Source of the DNA: Collybiopsis luxurians FD-317 M1
Taxonomy: Eukaryota; Basidiomycota; Agaricomycetes; Agaricales; Omphalotaceae
Assembly: GCA_000827265.1 (NCBI GenBank)
Contig: KN834765.1
Location: 451,590 to 515,589, forward strand
DNA length: 64,000 bases
Direction of reading: 5' to 3'
The position numbers and the translations under genes are program-made. Under the pieces are notes generated by a model that searched no databases, was not told where the DNA came from, and worked only from the letters and a program-made list of their open reading frames with translations. This document shows, in pieces, positions 33,614 to 43,517 of the stretch (its first letter is position 1; each line of letters opens with the position of its first letter).

Positions 33614-35467
33614 ATGGCAGAGAGTTCTGCAACATCTCAGAACCGACCTCTTGCCCAACATAATGCTCCAATCAACACTGTTCCTCCTGAGATTCTAACT
33701 AGAATTTTAGGTCACGTATGCGATGAGGACGTGATTTTTCAATATGCATTGCCCACTGTCATGGCAGAAGCTGCTTGGTTCAAGAATGCTCTAGATGAAT
33801 GGGCTTTGAGGTCACCTCAGGAAGCTGTCAATACGATCCAGAGGAGAAGCTATGCAACCAAGAAAGTGAGTTGTATGTTTCTCACTGCGACCATCGATCT
33901 GACGATCGAAAAGGCTATCATGTTGACCTGTAAAACATGGTGCCGTCTGGGATCCGAATTCCTGTACCGCTGTCTTTTCTTCGACAATCCTTCCCGTCTA
34001 ATTCTGCTATGTGAAAACCTGGAATTGGACGCGAAAGCTAGGAAAGAAAGGGAAGATTCCTCAGTAGGACTGGGATGGTGGACGAAACGTCTTCATCTTA
34101 CTCGCTACTACGTTTCTCCTAATCGAGGCATTTCTCAAGATGATATGTGCAGTGCATTGACGACGATCATCAAGCATTGTCCTAATCTCTCAATCTTTAT
34201 TGTTGAATGGCCTATGCCGAGTCCTACTTTTGGTCTGGTCGTCGATTCACTCTCCCAATACACTCGAAAGGCCCTTCACACCGTGCACTGGCATGTTCCT
34301 GCGGAGTGCATCTCGAAAGTGATATGGGCACTCGATTCACTTCCCCTCGTCCTCGCTGCCCATATCGAGTTCGTTCAACCGACTTCTACGACGGAGTACC
34401 ACGAGTCCCTCCACCTTGGTTCTGCGCAGGATATCACGCTGAATCTTCCTTATCTTCAGCAGCTTACTCTTAGGGGAAGCTTCGCTGAATTTCTAGAACA
34501 AGCTATGGGCTGGAATCTTCCCGGACTCAGAAATCTCTCCCTCGATTGCGGGCATCTTAGGACAGATACCCCTGATGTTATTGGCTTCCTCGAGATTTTC
34601 GGCAAAAATCTGAACGTCTTGGACGTCAATTCCATTACACCACTAGACGTTCCTGAAATACTAGACTTATGCCCCGCACTCGAAGTCTTTTCATTCAATG
34701 CGGACTGGCGGCTACAGTCGCCAGCACTACCCGGAATCTCGATCACTGATGATGACGGTCCAGATGAAGTATCACCTCAACAGCGACGCCAAAGTAATAC
34801 AATGAGACTTAGCCTTGGAACTCAACGTAGTCAGATGAGCATTCTCACTCATACCCCTCATCCTCGTATTCATACTATTGGGCTCCATGGACTCCTCTAC
34901 GCCTTTGGAGTTGGTTATGCCCAGAAGTATGCTTCTGAAGAACCCCTGAAGTCCCGCGTAATACGTCGCTCAAACGACTTGAATTTCGCCGCGCTAAATC
35001 GTGCCCAGTTTCCCAATCTGCGCCGTGTACGGGTACTGAGCCGAACACTTTTGAATGACCTTAACAAAGCGGATGGTCCAAAACAGGAGGATGGTGTTGA
35101 GGGAATGGATCGGTGGGAGAGATGGTGGTATGCGTGTGCTGAGATGGGAGTAAGGTTGGAGGATGCCACCGGTGGAGAGCTTGGCGAATTACCGGAGGAC
35201 GAGCAAGAAGATCTCGACGAGGGAGATGCTGATGAATACTCATCAGATGGATACTCAGACGAAGATGAATGGGAAGCTGATGTTCCTTCCATGGATGATG
35301 ATGATGAAGCTCCGCATATTCGGGAGCTGCGGCAGCTCATTAAGGAATGTCAGGCAATGGCGGAGGACAGAGAAGAATCTCCTTTCAGTGATTTCATTGG
35401 ACCAGCCTTATACATACCTCCTTCGACGCAGGATCCCTCCTCTGTGACTCCTAGCGAAGCGGAATAG
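33614..35467 (+). CDS. F-box-like protein with leucine-rich solenoid
   Basis: A single long frame with one probable intron (33866-33913, GTGAGT...AAAAG, 48 bases, stop-free), giving 601 residues spliced or 617 unspliced. The N-terminal NTVPPEILTRILGHVCDED is an F-box-like helix pair; CKTWCRLGSEFLYRCLFF is the usual continuation of basidiomycete F-box-like proteins. Leucine-rich strands follow (LPYLQQLTLRGSF, LPGLRNLSLDCG, NLNVLDVNSI), then a basic stretch and a strongly acidic segment (DEYSSDGYSDEDEWEADVPS). F-box proteins pick substrates for SCF ubiquitin ligases; the target is unknown. Such genes are numerous in agaricomycetes. Confidence 0.75.
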   Translation: MAESSATSQNRPLAQHNAPINTVPPEILTRILGHVCDEDVIFQYALPTVMAEAAWFKNALDEWALRSPQEAVNTIQRRSYATKKVSCMFLTATIDLTIEKAIMLTCKTWCRLGSEFLYRCLFFDNPSRLILLCENLELDAKARKEREDSSVGLGWWTKRLHLTRYYVSPNRGISQDDMCSALTTIIKHCPNLSIFIVEWPMPSPTFGLVVDSLSQYTRKALHTVHWHVPAECISKVIWALDSLPLVLAAHIEFVQPTSTTEYHESLHLGSAQDITLNLPYLQQLTLRGSFAEFLEQAMGWNLPGLRNLSLDCGHLRTDTPDVIGFLEIFGKNLNVLDVNSITPLDVPEILDLCPALEVFSFNADWRLQSPALPGISITDDDGPDEVSPQQRRQSNTMRLSLGTQRSQMSILTHTPHPRIHTIGLHGLLYAFGVGYAQKYASEEPLKSRVIRRSNDLNFAALNRAQFPNLRRVRVLSRTLLNDLNKADGPKQEDGVEGMDRWERWWYACAEMGVRLEDATGGELGELPEDEQEDLDEGDADEYSSDGYSDEDEWEADVPSMDDDDEAPHIRELRQLIKECQAMAEDREESPFSDFIGPALYIPPSTQDPSSVTPSEAE

Positions 35468-35970
35468 AGGTGATTCAACAGATATTCCTTACAAATTTTG
35501 CAGGAAGTGGCAATCTTACCCTTTCAGCTCTTCTAAATATGTGCATCATGCCTACTAGACCTATTATGTCCCGATGTATCCTTCCATGCGATGAGCTCTC
35601 TTCCGATTCCCGAAAAACCTGACATTAGACATTGTAAAGGTGGTAGCGAATTCAGTGTTTGCTGACTGAGCTTTCCCGTCCCGGGCTAGCTAATCTGTTT
35701 CCAAGGAACTCTTTTATTCAGCATACACTGACTTTGGACGCAATCCCTACATACTGACTTGAAACTTTTAAGGAATGACGGCTGTGCCCCCTGCTACCTC
35801 GTCGGCAATGATGTTGCGCCACTCTCGTTATCAATCAATCAAATGCTGTAGTGCCCGAGACCCCTTGTCATCTCTTAGATTTTGTCCTTAGTAATCTCCT
35901 CAATTGTGAATGCTTATAAATTCTGCTATTCTTGTCTTCGTGTTTTCCCAACCCCACGCCCAACGACACA
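35468..35970. other. intergenic, about 500 bases
   Basis: Contains the 3' region of the F-box-like gene and the promoter of the oxidoreductase gene. Nothing else can be supported. Confidence 0.45.
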
Positions 35971-37386
35971 ATGGCCCCGATCAAGAATGGACGACTCCTT
36001 TTCAACGAAGTACCAACTGGTGAGCATGTACTTTGTCTACTACAAGCTCCATTAACTCCGTTTGGAAATTCAAGGATATCCAATACCAGGCAGAACAACT
36101 GTGTATGATGGAAGCGGTACCATCGATGTGGAATCCGAGCCTTTGAACGGAAGCATACTCGTTAAAACGCTGGTACTATCCGTAGACCCTTACCTGCGAG
36201 GAAAGATGAGGGCACCAGAAGCGAAATCTTACAATGTATGTAATCTTTTGGAAATCCTTAAACTCAAAGACTAATTGTAACCCAGCCTCCGTTCGCCCTC
36301 GGTGAACCGTAAGTAGCTATACATATTCATTTTGGAAAAATAACAGAACTCTAAGCGACCACTCTTTCAGACTTTACAGTCATGGTGTCGGAAAAGTTGT
36401 CCGATCTGAGCACGCAAACTTCAAGCCTGGCGATTACGTTTATGGAAGTTTACTCTATGCAGAGTACTTTGTCCCGAAAGATGTTTCCTACTTGCAAGTC
36501 CTCGTTAGGCCCGAGCCCAGTCTACCTTGGTCTGTCTACATAGGAGCCGCAGGAATGCCTGGACAGACAGCGTACTACGGGTGGAAAGCGTATTCCAAAG
36601 CCAAAGCGGTACATCCTTCGCATTTAGCTTGTTACTGCTAGCTAACTTGGATTCATTGAAGGGTGAAACGGTGTTTGTTTCTACTGCAGCTGGACCCGTC
36701 GGAAGGTGACAATTGAACATTCAGTATGTGGCGGTGGCTAATGCGAGTTCTGCAGTATGGTTGTCCAACTTGCTAAACAAGATGGTTGCAAAGTTATCGC
36801 GTCCGCTGGCTCCGACGAAAAGGTCAAATTTGCCAAGGAGATTGGTGCCGACGTTGCATTCAATTACAAGACGACAAATACTGAAGAAGTTTTGGCGAAG
36901 GAAGGCCCTATTGACATGTGAGAGCGGAATTGGTAAGTTGTTGAGAAGTGCTGACAATTTATTAGCTATTGGGACAATGTCGGCGGCTCAACGCTTGATG
37001 CTGTACTTGGGAATGTCGCACCTTTCGCGAGAATTATCATCTGCGGCTATATTTCCCAATACAACGGCGAGGAGCCGTACGGGATCAAGGTGAGCACTGA
37101 GATTACCTGGGATATATGATGATCATGTCGGGACGCTGAACTCTTGCCCTAGAACATGCGCCAGGTGCTTACAAACCGGGTGGCGATAAATGGTGTACTA
37201 GTGTTCGATCACCATGCACGCTATGAGGAGGAGTTTTACAAGGTCGTCCCAAAGAAGCTGGCAACGGGAGAATTCAAATATTCTGAGGATATTACTCGCG
37301 GTTTGGACAAAGGGGGTGAGGCAATTTTGGAGGTGCAAAAGGGCACAAACACAGCTAAAAAAGTCATCGTTGTTGCTAATGATTAA
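35971..37386 (+). CDS. NADP-dependent MDR oxidoreductase, alkenal/one reductase (LTB4DH-like)
   Basis: Eight exons: 35971-36019, 36075-36235, 36286-36308, 36371-36608, 36662-36705, 36756-36917, 36966-37089, 37153-37386; 344 residues. Family landmarks: VLSVDPYLRGKMR, GVGKVVRSEHANFKPGD, AAGMPGQTAYYGW, the nucleotide-binding loop STAAGPVGSMVVQLAK, and YWDNVGGSTLDAVLGN. It lacks the zinc ligands of alcohol dehydrogenases, as expected for the leukotriene B4 dehydrogenase/2-alkenal reductase branch, which uses NADPH to reduce reactive enals. No targeting signal, so probably cytosolic. It stands alone rather than in a metabolic cluster. Confidence 0.9.
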
Positions 37387-37667
37387 AGACGGTTTGCAAA
37401 GGAAAGTTCCAATGTGTAATCTGTATGTATGCATGTATGTATGAAAGGGTTTTAGCAGAAGCAATATCAGGCAGTAGATGACCAGCATAACCTTCACTAT
37501 CGTTCTAACCTGGCCTTTGTACTCCAACAATGAAGAACGGGTCACGTATAGAGCTTGCGCTAGTTGTATTGCTACGAACAGTGATCATGCATGTCCGCTA
37601 CGCGATCGTTCAAGACTAGCGGAGGAACTTTCAAGGACATCAATTTTCATTTTCCCCGTAGAAATAC

Positions 37668-38666
37668 TTAAACTAGGTCCGCCGCGCTTTTTCTTGATCT
37701 TTTTATATTCGATCCTACAGAAAGCGAAGGCCCACCAGAACCAGCTCGATAGAAGGTATGGGGTGCGTAGGAAGAGGCGGATCTGCCCTTGGAATCGTCG
37801 AGGTCATAACCATCACGATCATCCACATCTTTTCCCCAATAGATCCACAGCTGCACCCCAAGAACAGCATTCAATGTAAGCGCAAGGGCAAATCCTGCAC
37901 TGACTAGCCAGTCTCCGACCTCCGTTGCAGTAGTGAACAGCCGCGCTAGACACCCTACAATTTGCGAACCAACCGCAAATGCACTTAGTTGACCAGTGGA
38001 CTGCGCCCGATAGTTTTGTCGTATTTGAGGTACTTTGGACGTGAGAGACAGTGGAAGTGTAGATAGTTGCAAAAAGGCCAGTATTACCATTGGAGAGTAG
38101 TAGAGAATGAAAACACCAACGAGGAGGCCTAGAAGGGTATAGGATAGTTGAGCATTCCTTCTTCTACGTGTGAGGCGAATAGACGGGGTATAATATATTA
38201 TGAGGAGTGTGATGAGGACATTTTGAATGGTCAGGAAGAGATTTTCGCCGTATGTTGAAAAGGGGAACATGTTTCGAAAAGAGTAAGCGAGATTTATTCC
38301 GTATGCAAGAGTTTCGAGAACGTAGGCTGAAAGAGACAGTCCTCTTGCTGAACGGCCTCGAAGAACTGGGCAGGGGCTGAGAATGATTCTGGGTAGGATA
38401 GTTGAATAACGCACTAAGAAGAAGTTGAGGCAGTTTCATTATCGAGCCTCCGACGACGATGCCAATACCCAGAGCTTTTGAAAGTGAATATTTCAAGCAT
38501 TCCACATCTTGAATATCTAAATTTTCGACTAGTGATGTGTAGCATTCCTAGTAGAATTCAGAAATGTTTGCCGATAAATGTTACTGCAGCGTACCGTTCC
38601 TATGATCCCAATTCCAATATCCCGTATGAACCAAGGCAAGTTTCGCGTTATTGTGGTCAGCGACAT
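37668..38666 (-). CDS. MPDU1: MPDU1-like PQ-loop protein (dolichol-phosphate-mannose utilisation)
   Basis: Exons (minus) 38595-38666, 38415-38547, 37668-38365; 300 residues. The opening LVENLDIQDVECLKYSLSKA and GIGIVVGGSIMKLPQLLL carry the first PQ-loop (KLPQ). SARGLSLSAYVLETLAYGIN and a second PQ-like segment SKVPQIRQNYRAQSTGQLS follow, with hydrophobic helices throughout. MPDU1 proteins sit in the ER membrane and are needed for use of dolichol-linked mannose and glucose in N-glycan and GPI assembly. The tail is Ser/Arg-rich. The acceptor at 38548 was chosen because it gives ECYTSLVENL in phase. It is divergent from MOCS2A across 51 bases. Confidence 0.9.
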
Positions 38667-38717
38667 AGTTTGGTTACCGAGCCCGGGATAGCGGCTGCTT
38701 TTCTTCTCCCAACGCCC
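38667..38717. promoter_or_regulatory. 51-bp divergent promoter between MPDU1 and MOCS2A
   Basis: Start codons at 38666 (minus) and 38718 (plus) are separated by 51 bases that include a CCCGGG palindrome and a pyrimidine-rich run. Overlap of the two leaders with the opposite gene is inferred. Confidence 0.4.
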
Positions 38718-39017
38718 ATGTCTGCCTCTGCTAACATAAAAGTTCTTTACTTTGCTGCTGCCTCCACAACTGTTGGATTGACCGAGGAACTTGTTCCTAT
38801 TCCCGCTCAAGGATTTTATCTTGCATCACTTGCAGATCTGCTCGTTGAACGGCATTCTAATTTGAGTGGTAATGAACGCGGGGACCAGCTTCGGAAAGTG
38901 CTTGATTCAAGTCAGTGGAGCGTCGATGCTGAAATGGTAGACAATGAGGATCTGGCGAGAGTAGAGCTCAGAGATGGGATGGAAATTGCAGTGATTTGTC
39001 CAGTCTCAGGAGGATAA
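38718..39017 (+). CDS. MOCS2A: molybdopterin synthase sulfur-carrier subunit (MOCS2A/MoaD)
   Basis: Intronless, 99 residues. The ubiquitin-like fold opens IKVLYFAAASTTVGLTEE and ends RVELRDGMEIAVICPVSGG. The terminal Gly-Gly is the residue pair that is thiocarboxylated to carry sulfur into precursor Z, making molybdopterin for nitrate reductase, sulfite oxidase and related enzymes. Length is slightly above bacterial MoaD (~81). The in-frame codons upstream of 38718 overlap the divergent gene and are not family-like, so the ATG at 38718 is the start. The large subunit (MOCS2B) is not in this window. Confidence 0.92.
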   Translation: MSASANIKVLYFAAASTTVGLTEELVPIPAQGFYLASLADLLVERHSNLSGNERGDQLRKVLDSSQWSVDAEMVDNEDLARVELRDGMEIAVICPVSGG

Positions 39018-39150
39018 GACAGCGCGGGCTTGGAATGTAAGTCATTCTTTCCATTCTCTGAGCATTTCTCAAGTTTCAAGTTCAGATTCCTGACTGGTTT
39101 CTTCACCGAAAACTCGAGGAAGATCTTATATGTATACAACGTATTATTGG

Positions 39151-40289
39151 TTAGGATCGGCGTGATTGTCGAGCCTCTAGAATCAAACGTTCAGGGCAGA
39201 TTAGTGAGAATGTCTTCGCATCCTGTCGATATTCGAGCGTCCTTTCCCCTCTCTTAATCCATGTCTTCCTCACTGGCTCCCTTCCATCAATAACATCTTC
39301 CATGAAACTTCTGACAGACCGCAGGATCAACAGGGCCGGTCGAGAGTGGGTAATATGCCCAGCATTGAGTAAGATAGTTCTTTGCTCTGAGTCCGACTGT
39401 GTTGATCTCTCTTCTGGTAGTGCATCCTGAGTCATCTGAACGAAACCAATCAGCTGCTCGACACTGCAGAACCAACCTACAATCGAGCCTTCATTGGGGA
39501 AGATGATAGGCTCGTTCTCATAAAAGAGATCCCCTACATAAAGCATCGGAGGAATAGAAGTGGGGTCGTAGACGGATAGAGAGTCGGGAGTGTGTCCGAA
39601 GGTATGGAGGAAGGTTACACCAGTTTTCCCAAGGTTACGGCCATGGTGCACGAGAGTCGGGCAGTATTTTGGAGTGCGGATATGAAGAAAGTTGCATAGA
39701 CTATGCTCCGGGATGTCTTCCAGAAATCTCGGACTGTGAGATGAGGCGAAGATAAGTGAGTCGGAGCTGAGAGGCGGAGTTCGTTGAAAGTCCAAGCTAT
39801 AGATTGAAATTAAGACGCACAAGTGCTCCACACCCACTAACATACCGCGATTGTCCTCATGAGGACGTTTCTCTATCGAGAAGGATAGAAGCACCTACGG
39901 ATATGATCGTAATGACAGTGCGTCGTAACCACGATATAGTTCATCCTTCCATGACCACCGTTCAGCGGCCGACCACCATTATCTGGTATCTCTACAGTTT
40001 CAATGAACTCCCTCAAGTTGGTTATCTCGATATTGGGATCATTGGACGCTCCCCCACAACCGGTGTCGATCAGTAGGATAGTACCTGTAGGAGCACTAGA
40101 TATGACGCCGGTGGACTCGAACTTGGGAATGATGATAGCGTAAATATGGGGGTGTTCAGCATAGATATCGTCAAATTCCTTGATGAGAAACGTGCTGGAT
40201 GAAAGGCGGGTTGCCCTGAACGCGCTGCGACGACTGGGCATCTTTCTCACTTGTGAAGAAATAGACATGAATCGTGTGGAAAAACACAC
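39151..40289 (-). CDS. metallo-beta-lactamase-fold hydrolase (copy 1, intact)
   Basis: Exons (minus) 39895-40289 and 39151-39796; 346 residues from the longest start (in-frame ATGs also at 40268 and 40241). The zinc motif is THCHYDHI, ending at the intron. Other landmarks: ILLIDTGCGGASNDP, TFLHTFGHTPDSLSVYD, MLYVGDLFYENEPIIFP, EGSIVGWFCSVEQLIGF and NAGHITHSRPA. It belongs to a fungal MBL-fold hydrolase group whose substrate I do not know. After HYDHI the family usually has a Gly-containing turn; here splicing (donor AG|GTGCTT) yields HYDHIRSLDFQRT. A decayed second copy lies at 42365-43390. It is divergent from the membrane-protein gene at 40606, an arrangement kept in the duplicate. Confidence 0.85.
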
Positions 40290-40605
40290 GGTAAAAATCT
40301 ATGGAAGGGAAAGGGAACTGAATAATTACACAGGATGGAAAATTCGAAAACTTCAAGTAAGTTGTAGTCCTTAGATGTCAACTCATGCCCTAGCTCATCA
40401 TCAAAACCTGGCCAGGACAGTTAACGTTCAACTCATCAACTCATCAACACATAAACCATCATAGCTCTCAATGGATTCCTGGATCAGGCTTTCACATGCA
40501 TCACGATTCAGATGGGCTATTGAACACCTATGGTATTTAATTACCGTAGTATTTAAGTGGAGCTTTAGTAGTTGCTTTTACCCAGCCTCCTCATTTCGCG
40601 CCTCG

Positions 40606-42099
40606 ATGTCCACAGATTCACAGATTAGTGGTTATATCGAGTTTATAACGAGTACAATAGTACCATGTATCATGGTACGTTACTACGTCTTTCCTCTCCC
40701 AAGATGGCCTAGTATGCAGTATGACTGATCTGCGTCTCAATTTTCTTGAGACAACATTCTTTCTTTATGGTCGGTGGACATCATGTATCCAAATTCTTCT
40801 CGGCTGATAGCGAAAATCAGGTCTCTACTCGCTGTTATTTTGCATCTACGTCCAAATGCAAATTCGTAATAGTCGAAGTCACCGGCATCACCGTCCGATA
40901 TTTTTCAGGTTATCCATCCCAGCCTTGTTTTTTCTCATCACTCTGAACGTTATCCTATGGACGATATCTACATACGAGCTACTGAGGTCTCAGACACTAA
41001 TGGATTGGGTATCTGGGAGGCAGTCCCTCGCTGAACCGGATGCCCATTACTTTGGCTTTTGGAATTTTGGGTCAGTCGCTATCCCGGGCAACTCGGTTGT
41101 CAACCTCATCTTTCTACGCTTAGTCTCGCCGCCGCTGCAGTATTGATTGTCGCCAGGTGCCCATTTGAACATTTTCGCAAAGATCGGTTAATTTAACAGG
41201 TTGGAATCTTAGCACCATGGCTGATGCCCTTCTTGTAAGTGCGTCTGCTGTTCAGTACCTGTTGCCTTTAATTCAAATTTCTGTAGCTGTACCGTACATA
41301 CACTCTCTGGGATTTTCGGGTATCCATTGTCATTGCACCGGTTATCCTAATACTTTCGAGCATCGGTTTGTTGGAGAGGTGTAGCTGAAAGAAACATTCT
41401 CAATGTGTTCGCAGGTGCTGGCCTATATGCAATTATAATGTGCGGAAAAGCGAGCAAGCCCTTGATCACAGATCTTCTTGCGGGTAACACGATACTGAAA
41501 GACGCAGAAATAGGAATGCTAGCATTCGTCTGTAGTACGTTGGTTACTAATCTGAGCTTGATTGGTCTTATAGGTATGACCAACTCCGCCTTTTCATAAC
41601 GAACTCAATCGCTATATTTGGACTAGTTTATAGAGTTCGACAAATGAGCCAAATTACCAACAAGTATCTCCCTTCCTCCGAACACGTCAACAACAAGTCA
41701 CTCGTCAGACTCATGTGAGGTGTAATTCTTTTGATCTTTACTGCTATATCTCACTCTACTTTTGACGGCTCTAGTATAGGCTCATGTCTGCTATACCCTC
41801 TCACAATCGCTACTATATGCGGGGAGGTCATCGGAGTGGGAACGGATGTCACATTTGTGTTACCAATTGCAGCTCAAATGATGGTGAGTACATCTCTTGT
41901 AGCTTCGCATTGCCTCTGAGTAGTCTTTTTCTGTTTCAATGTATATCAGGGCATATCTCCGACCTTCTTGATTGTTGAAATAGACCTGGCACTGAATAAC
42001 TCTACTAATGGACTCGAAATCATGGAGGAGAGAAGCATTGGCAAAGCTGAGAACTCACATACATTGGCTCCGTCGAACATTCAAATTTCTGCTTCATAG
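40606..42099 (+). CDS. seven-helix-like agaricomycete membrane protein, copy 1
   Basis: Ten exons: 40606-40674, 40751-40769, 40821-41070, 41124-41156, 41213-41234, 41287-41365, 41415-41573, 41627-41714, 41775-41883, 41950-42099; 325 residues. The order of segments is typical of a large agaricomycete family of hypothetical membrane proteins: TTFFLYGLYSLLFCIYV, PALFFLITLNVILWTIST, STMADALLLYRTYTLWDFR, VSIVIAPVILILSSIG, CSTLVTNLSLIGLIVYRVRQ, GSCLLYPLTIATICGEVIGV, and a final GISPTFLIVEI. About seven hydrophobic stretches; the polar C-terminal tail is presumably cytosolic. Exon 2 is a 19-base micro-exon. All introns are GT-AG and phases sum correctly. Function unknown; a receptor-like role is only a guess from topology. 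Confidence 0.75.
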
Positions 42100-42364
42100 T
42101 AGGTCTGTAAAAATAAAATACGGTTTCCGGATGGCACGTCTCTCAGAGAGGCTTGGAGTTCAGTGTGTCGGGGGAGCGCTTGCAAAAAACAATGAAAAAA
42201 TGCAGGCGAAGGCAAAACACAGATAATGACGTAGCGGCCCCCAATTCTTCAAGCGTATCACGACAAAGCATCCAAGGGTTTTGGCTGGTGTCTTCACTGA
42301 ATATTCATTCAATTCTTATTCTTACTGCGTATGTATACCACGAGTTGCTGGTTGCGATTATCAA

Positions 42365-43390
42365 GCCTCCGCAACCAAACCTTCAGGGCAGATTAGCGAC
42401 AATGTTCCCGCATCCTGTCGATATTCGAGCGTACGTTCCCCTCTCTCCTAATTTTCCCGAAAACATTTTCCATGAAATTGTAACTTTTGACAGGATTAAA
42501 GCGGCCGGTCGAGAATCCCAGTAACATGCCCAGCATTGATTAAGCTCGTTCGTTGCTCTGAATCTGACCACGTTGATCTCTCTTCTGGTAGAGTATCCAG
42601 AGTTATCTGAACGAAACCAGTCAACTGCTCCGATGGTATGAAGGAAAGTTATTCCAAGGCTACGGTTGTAATGTGCGAGAGCTGGTCAGTATTTCGGAGC
42701 ATGAATATTAAGATTCTGGGAAATATGAGAAATCTTGGACTACCAGATAAGGCGAAGACAACCGATCGGAACTGGGAGGCGGATTTCGCTGAGAGTCCAA
42801 ATTTTAAACTGAGATTTAGACACGACTGCGCGACATCTGCTGTCATACCCTGTGCGAAGACATTTCTCTATCAAGAAAGGACAGACGCCTGCGGATATGG
42901 ACGTAACGACTGGGTCGTAAATATGGTACAGTTAATCTTCCCACCATCGTCTGTGTTGCAACCATTTAGCGGCTGACCACCATTGTCTGGTACCTCTACG
43001 ATCTCAATGAACTCCCTTAGGTTAGTTTTCTCAATATTGGGATCGTTGGAAGCTCCAGCACAATCTGTGTCGATCAGTAAGATTGTACTGTAGGAGCACT
43101 ACTTAGATGTAACGCCGATGGACTCAAACTTGGCAATAGCATAGATATGAGGGCGCTCAGCGCTCAGCATCATATTCCTTGATTAGAATTGTGTTGGATG
43201 ATGTGCTGAACGTGCTACGAAAGAATTACTTGAGCCTTTTGATGGAGATACGTTCAAATGAAGGAACGAGAGCTAAAGGTCGATCGCATGACGGAAAAGT
43301 TTTACTCGGAACTCTCACTTCAAAACCTCGACGTCAATTCATGCCCTGGCTCATTGTCAAAACCTTAGCACGGCGTTTGAACCACAAGTA
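42365..43390 (-). pseudogene. decayed second copy of the MBL-fold hydrolase gene
   Basis: Similar to 39151-40289 in patches along its length, for example the 3' end (CATCCTGTCGATATTCGAGC), the DNGG region (ACCACCATTGTCTGG near 42977) and the start region. No reading frame stays open beyond about 60 codons; indels shift the frame repeatedly and segments are missing. The part equivalent to the zinc motif THCHYDH (around 42895-42920) no longer encodes the His ligands. It is therefore a pseudogene, and no repaired sequence is proposed. Loss of this copy while the neighbouring membrane-protein copy stays open suggests relaxed selection on hydrolase dosage only. Confidence 0.8.
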
Positions 43391-43517
43391 GATCAAAGTG
43401 GGAAGAGCAGAGTTTTACTTATATGCATCATGATGATCCAGATGTGCTGATGAGCATCTATGTATATCTATACCGAGCTGCAGCTGTACTCGCGCAACCT
43501 CTCCATTTCCAGACTCA

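Larger units (their letters stand above)
39095..42110. repeat. tandem duplication, unit 1 (hydrolase gene + membrane-protein gene)
   Basis: This segment recurs at about 42280-45010 in the same orientation and gene order. Matching starts near 39095/42280 (shared TTCAGGGCAGATTAG and CATCCTGTCGATATTCGAGC) and runs through the intergenic region to the ends of the membrane-protein genes. Limits are judged by eye. Confidence 0.8.

Noticed and set aside
34915..35340. Long Ser-rich open frame on minus inside the F-box-like gene
   Set aside because: It is the complement of GAT/GAA acidic codons; the plus strand explains the sequence.
39853..39870. A 10-base micro-exon between two introns in the MBL-fold gene
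   Set aside because: A single intron (39797-39894) with donor AG|GTGCTT gives an in-phase, simpler model.
42365..43390. Reading the second hydrolase copy as a functional gene with many introns
   Set aside because: Splicing could not restore the zinc motif or a continuous frame; decay is the simpler view.
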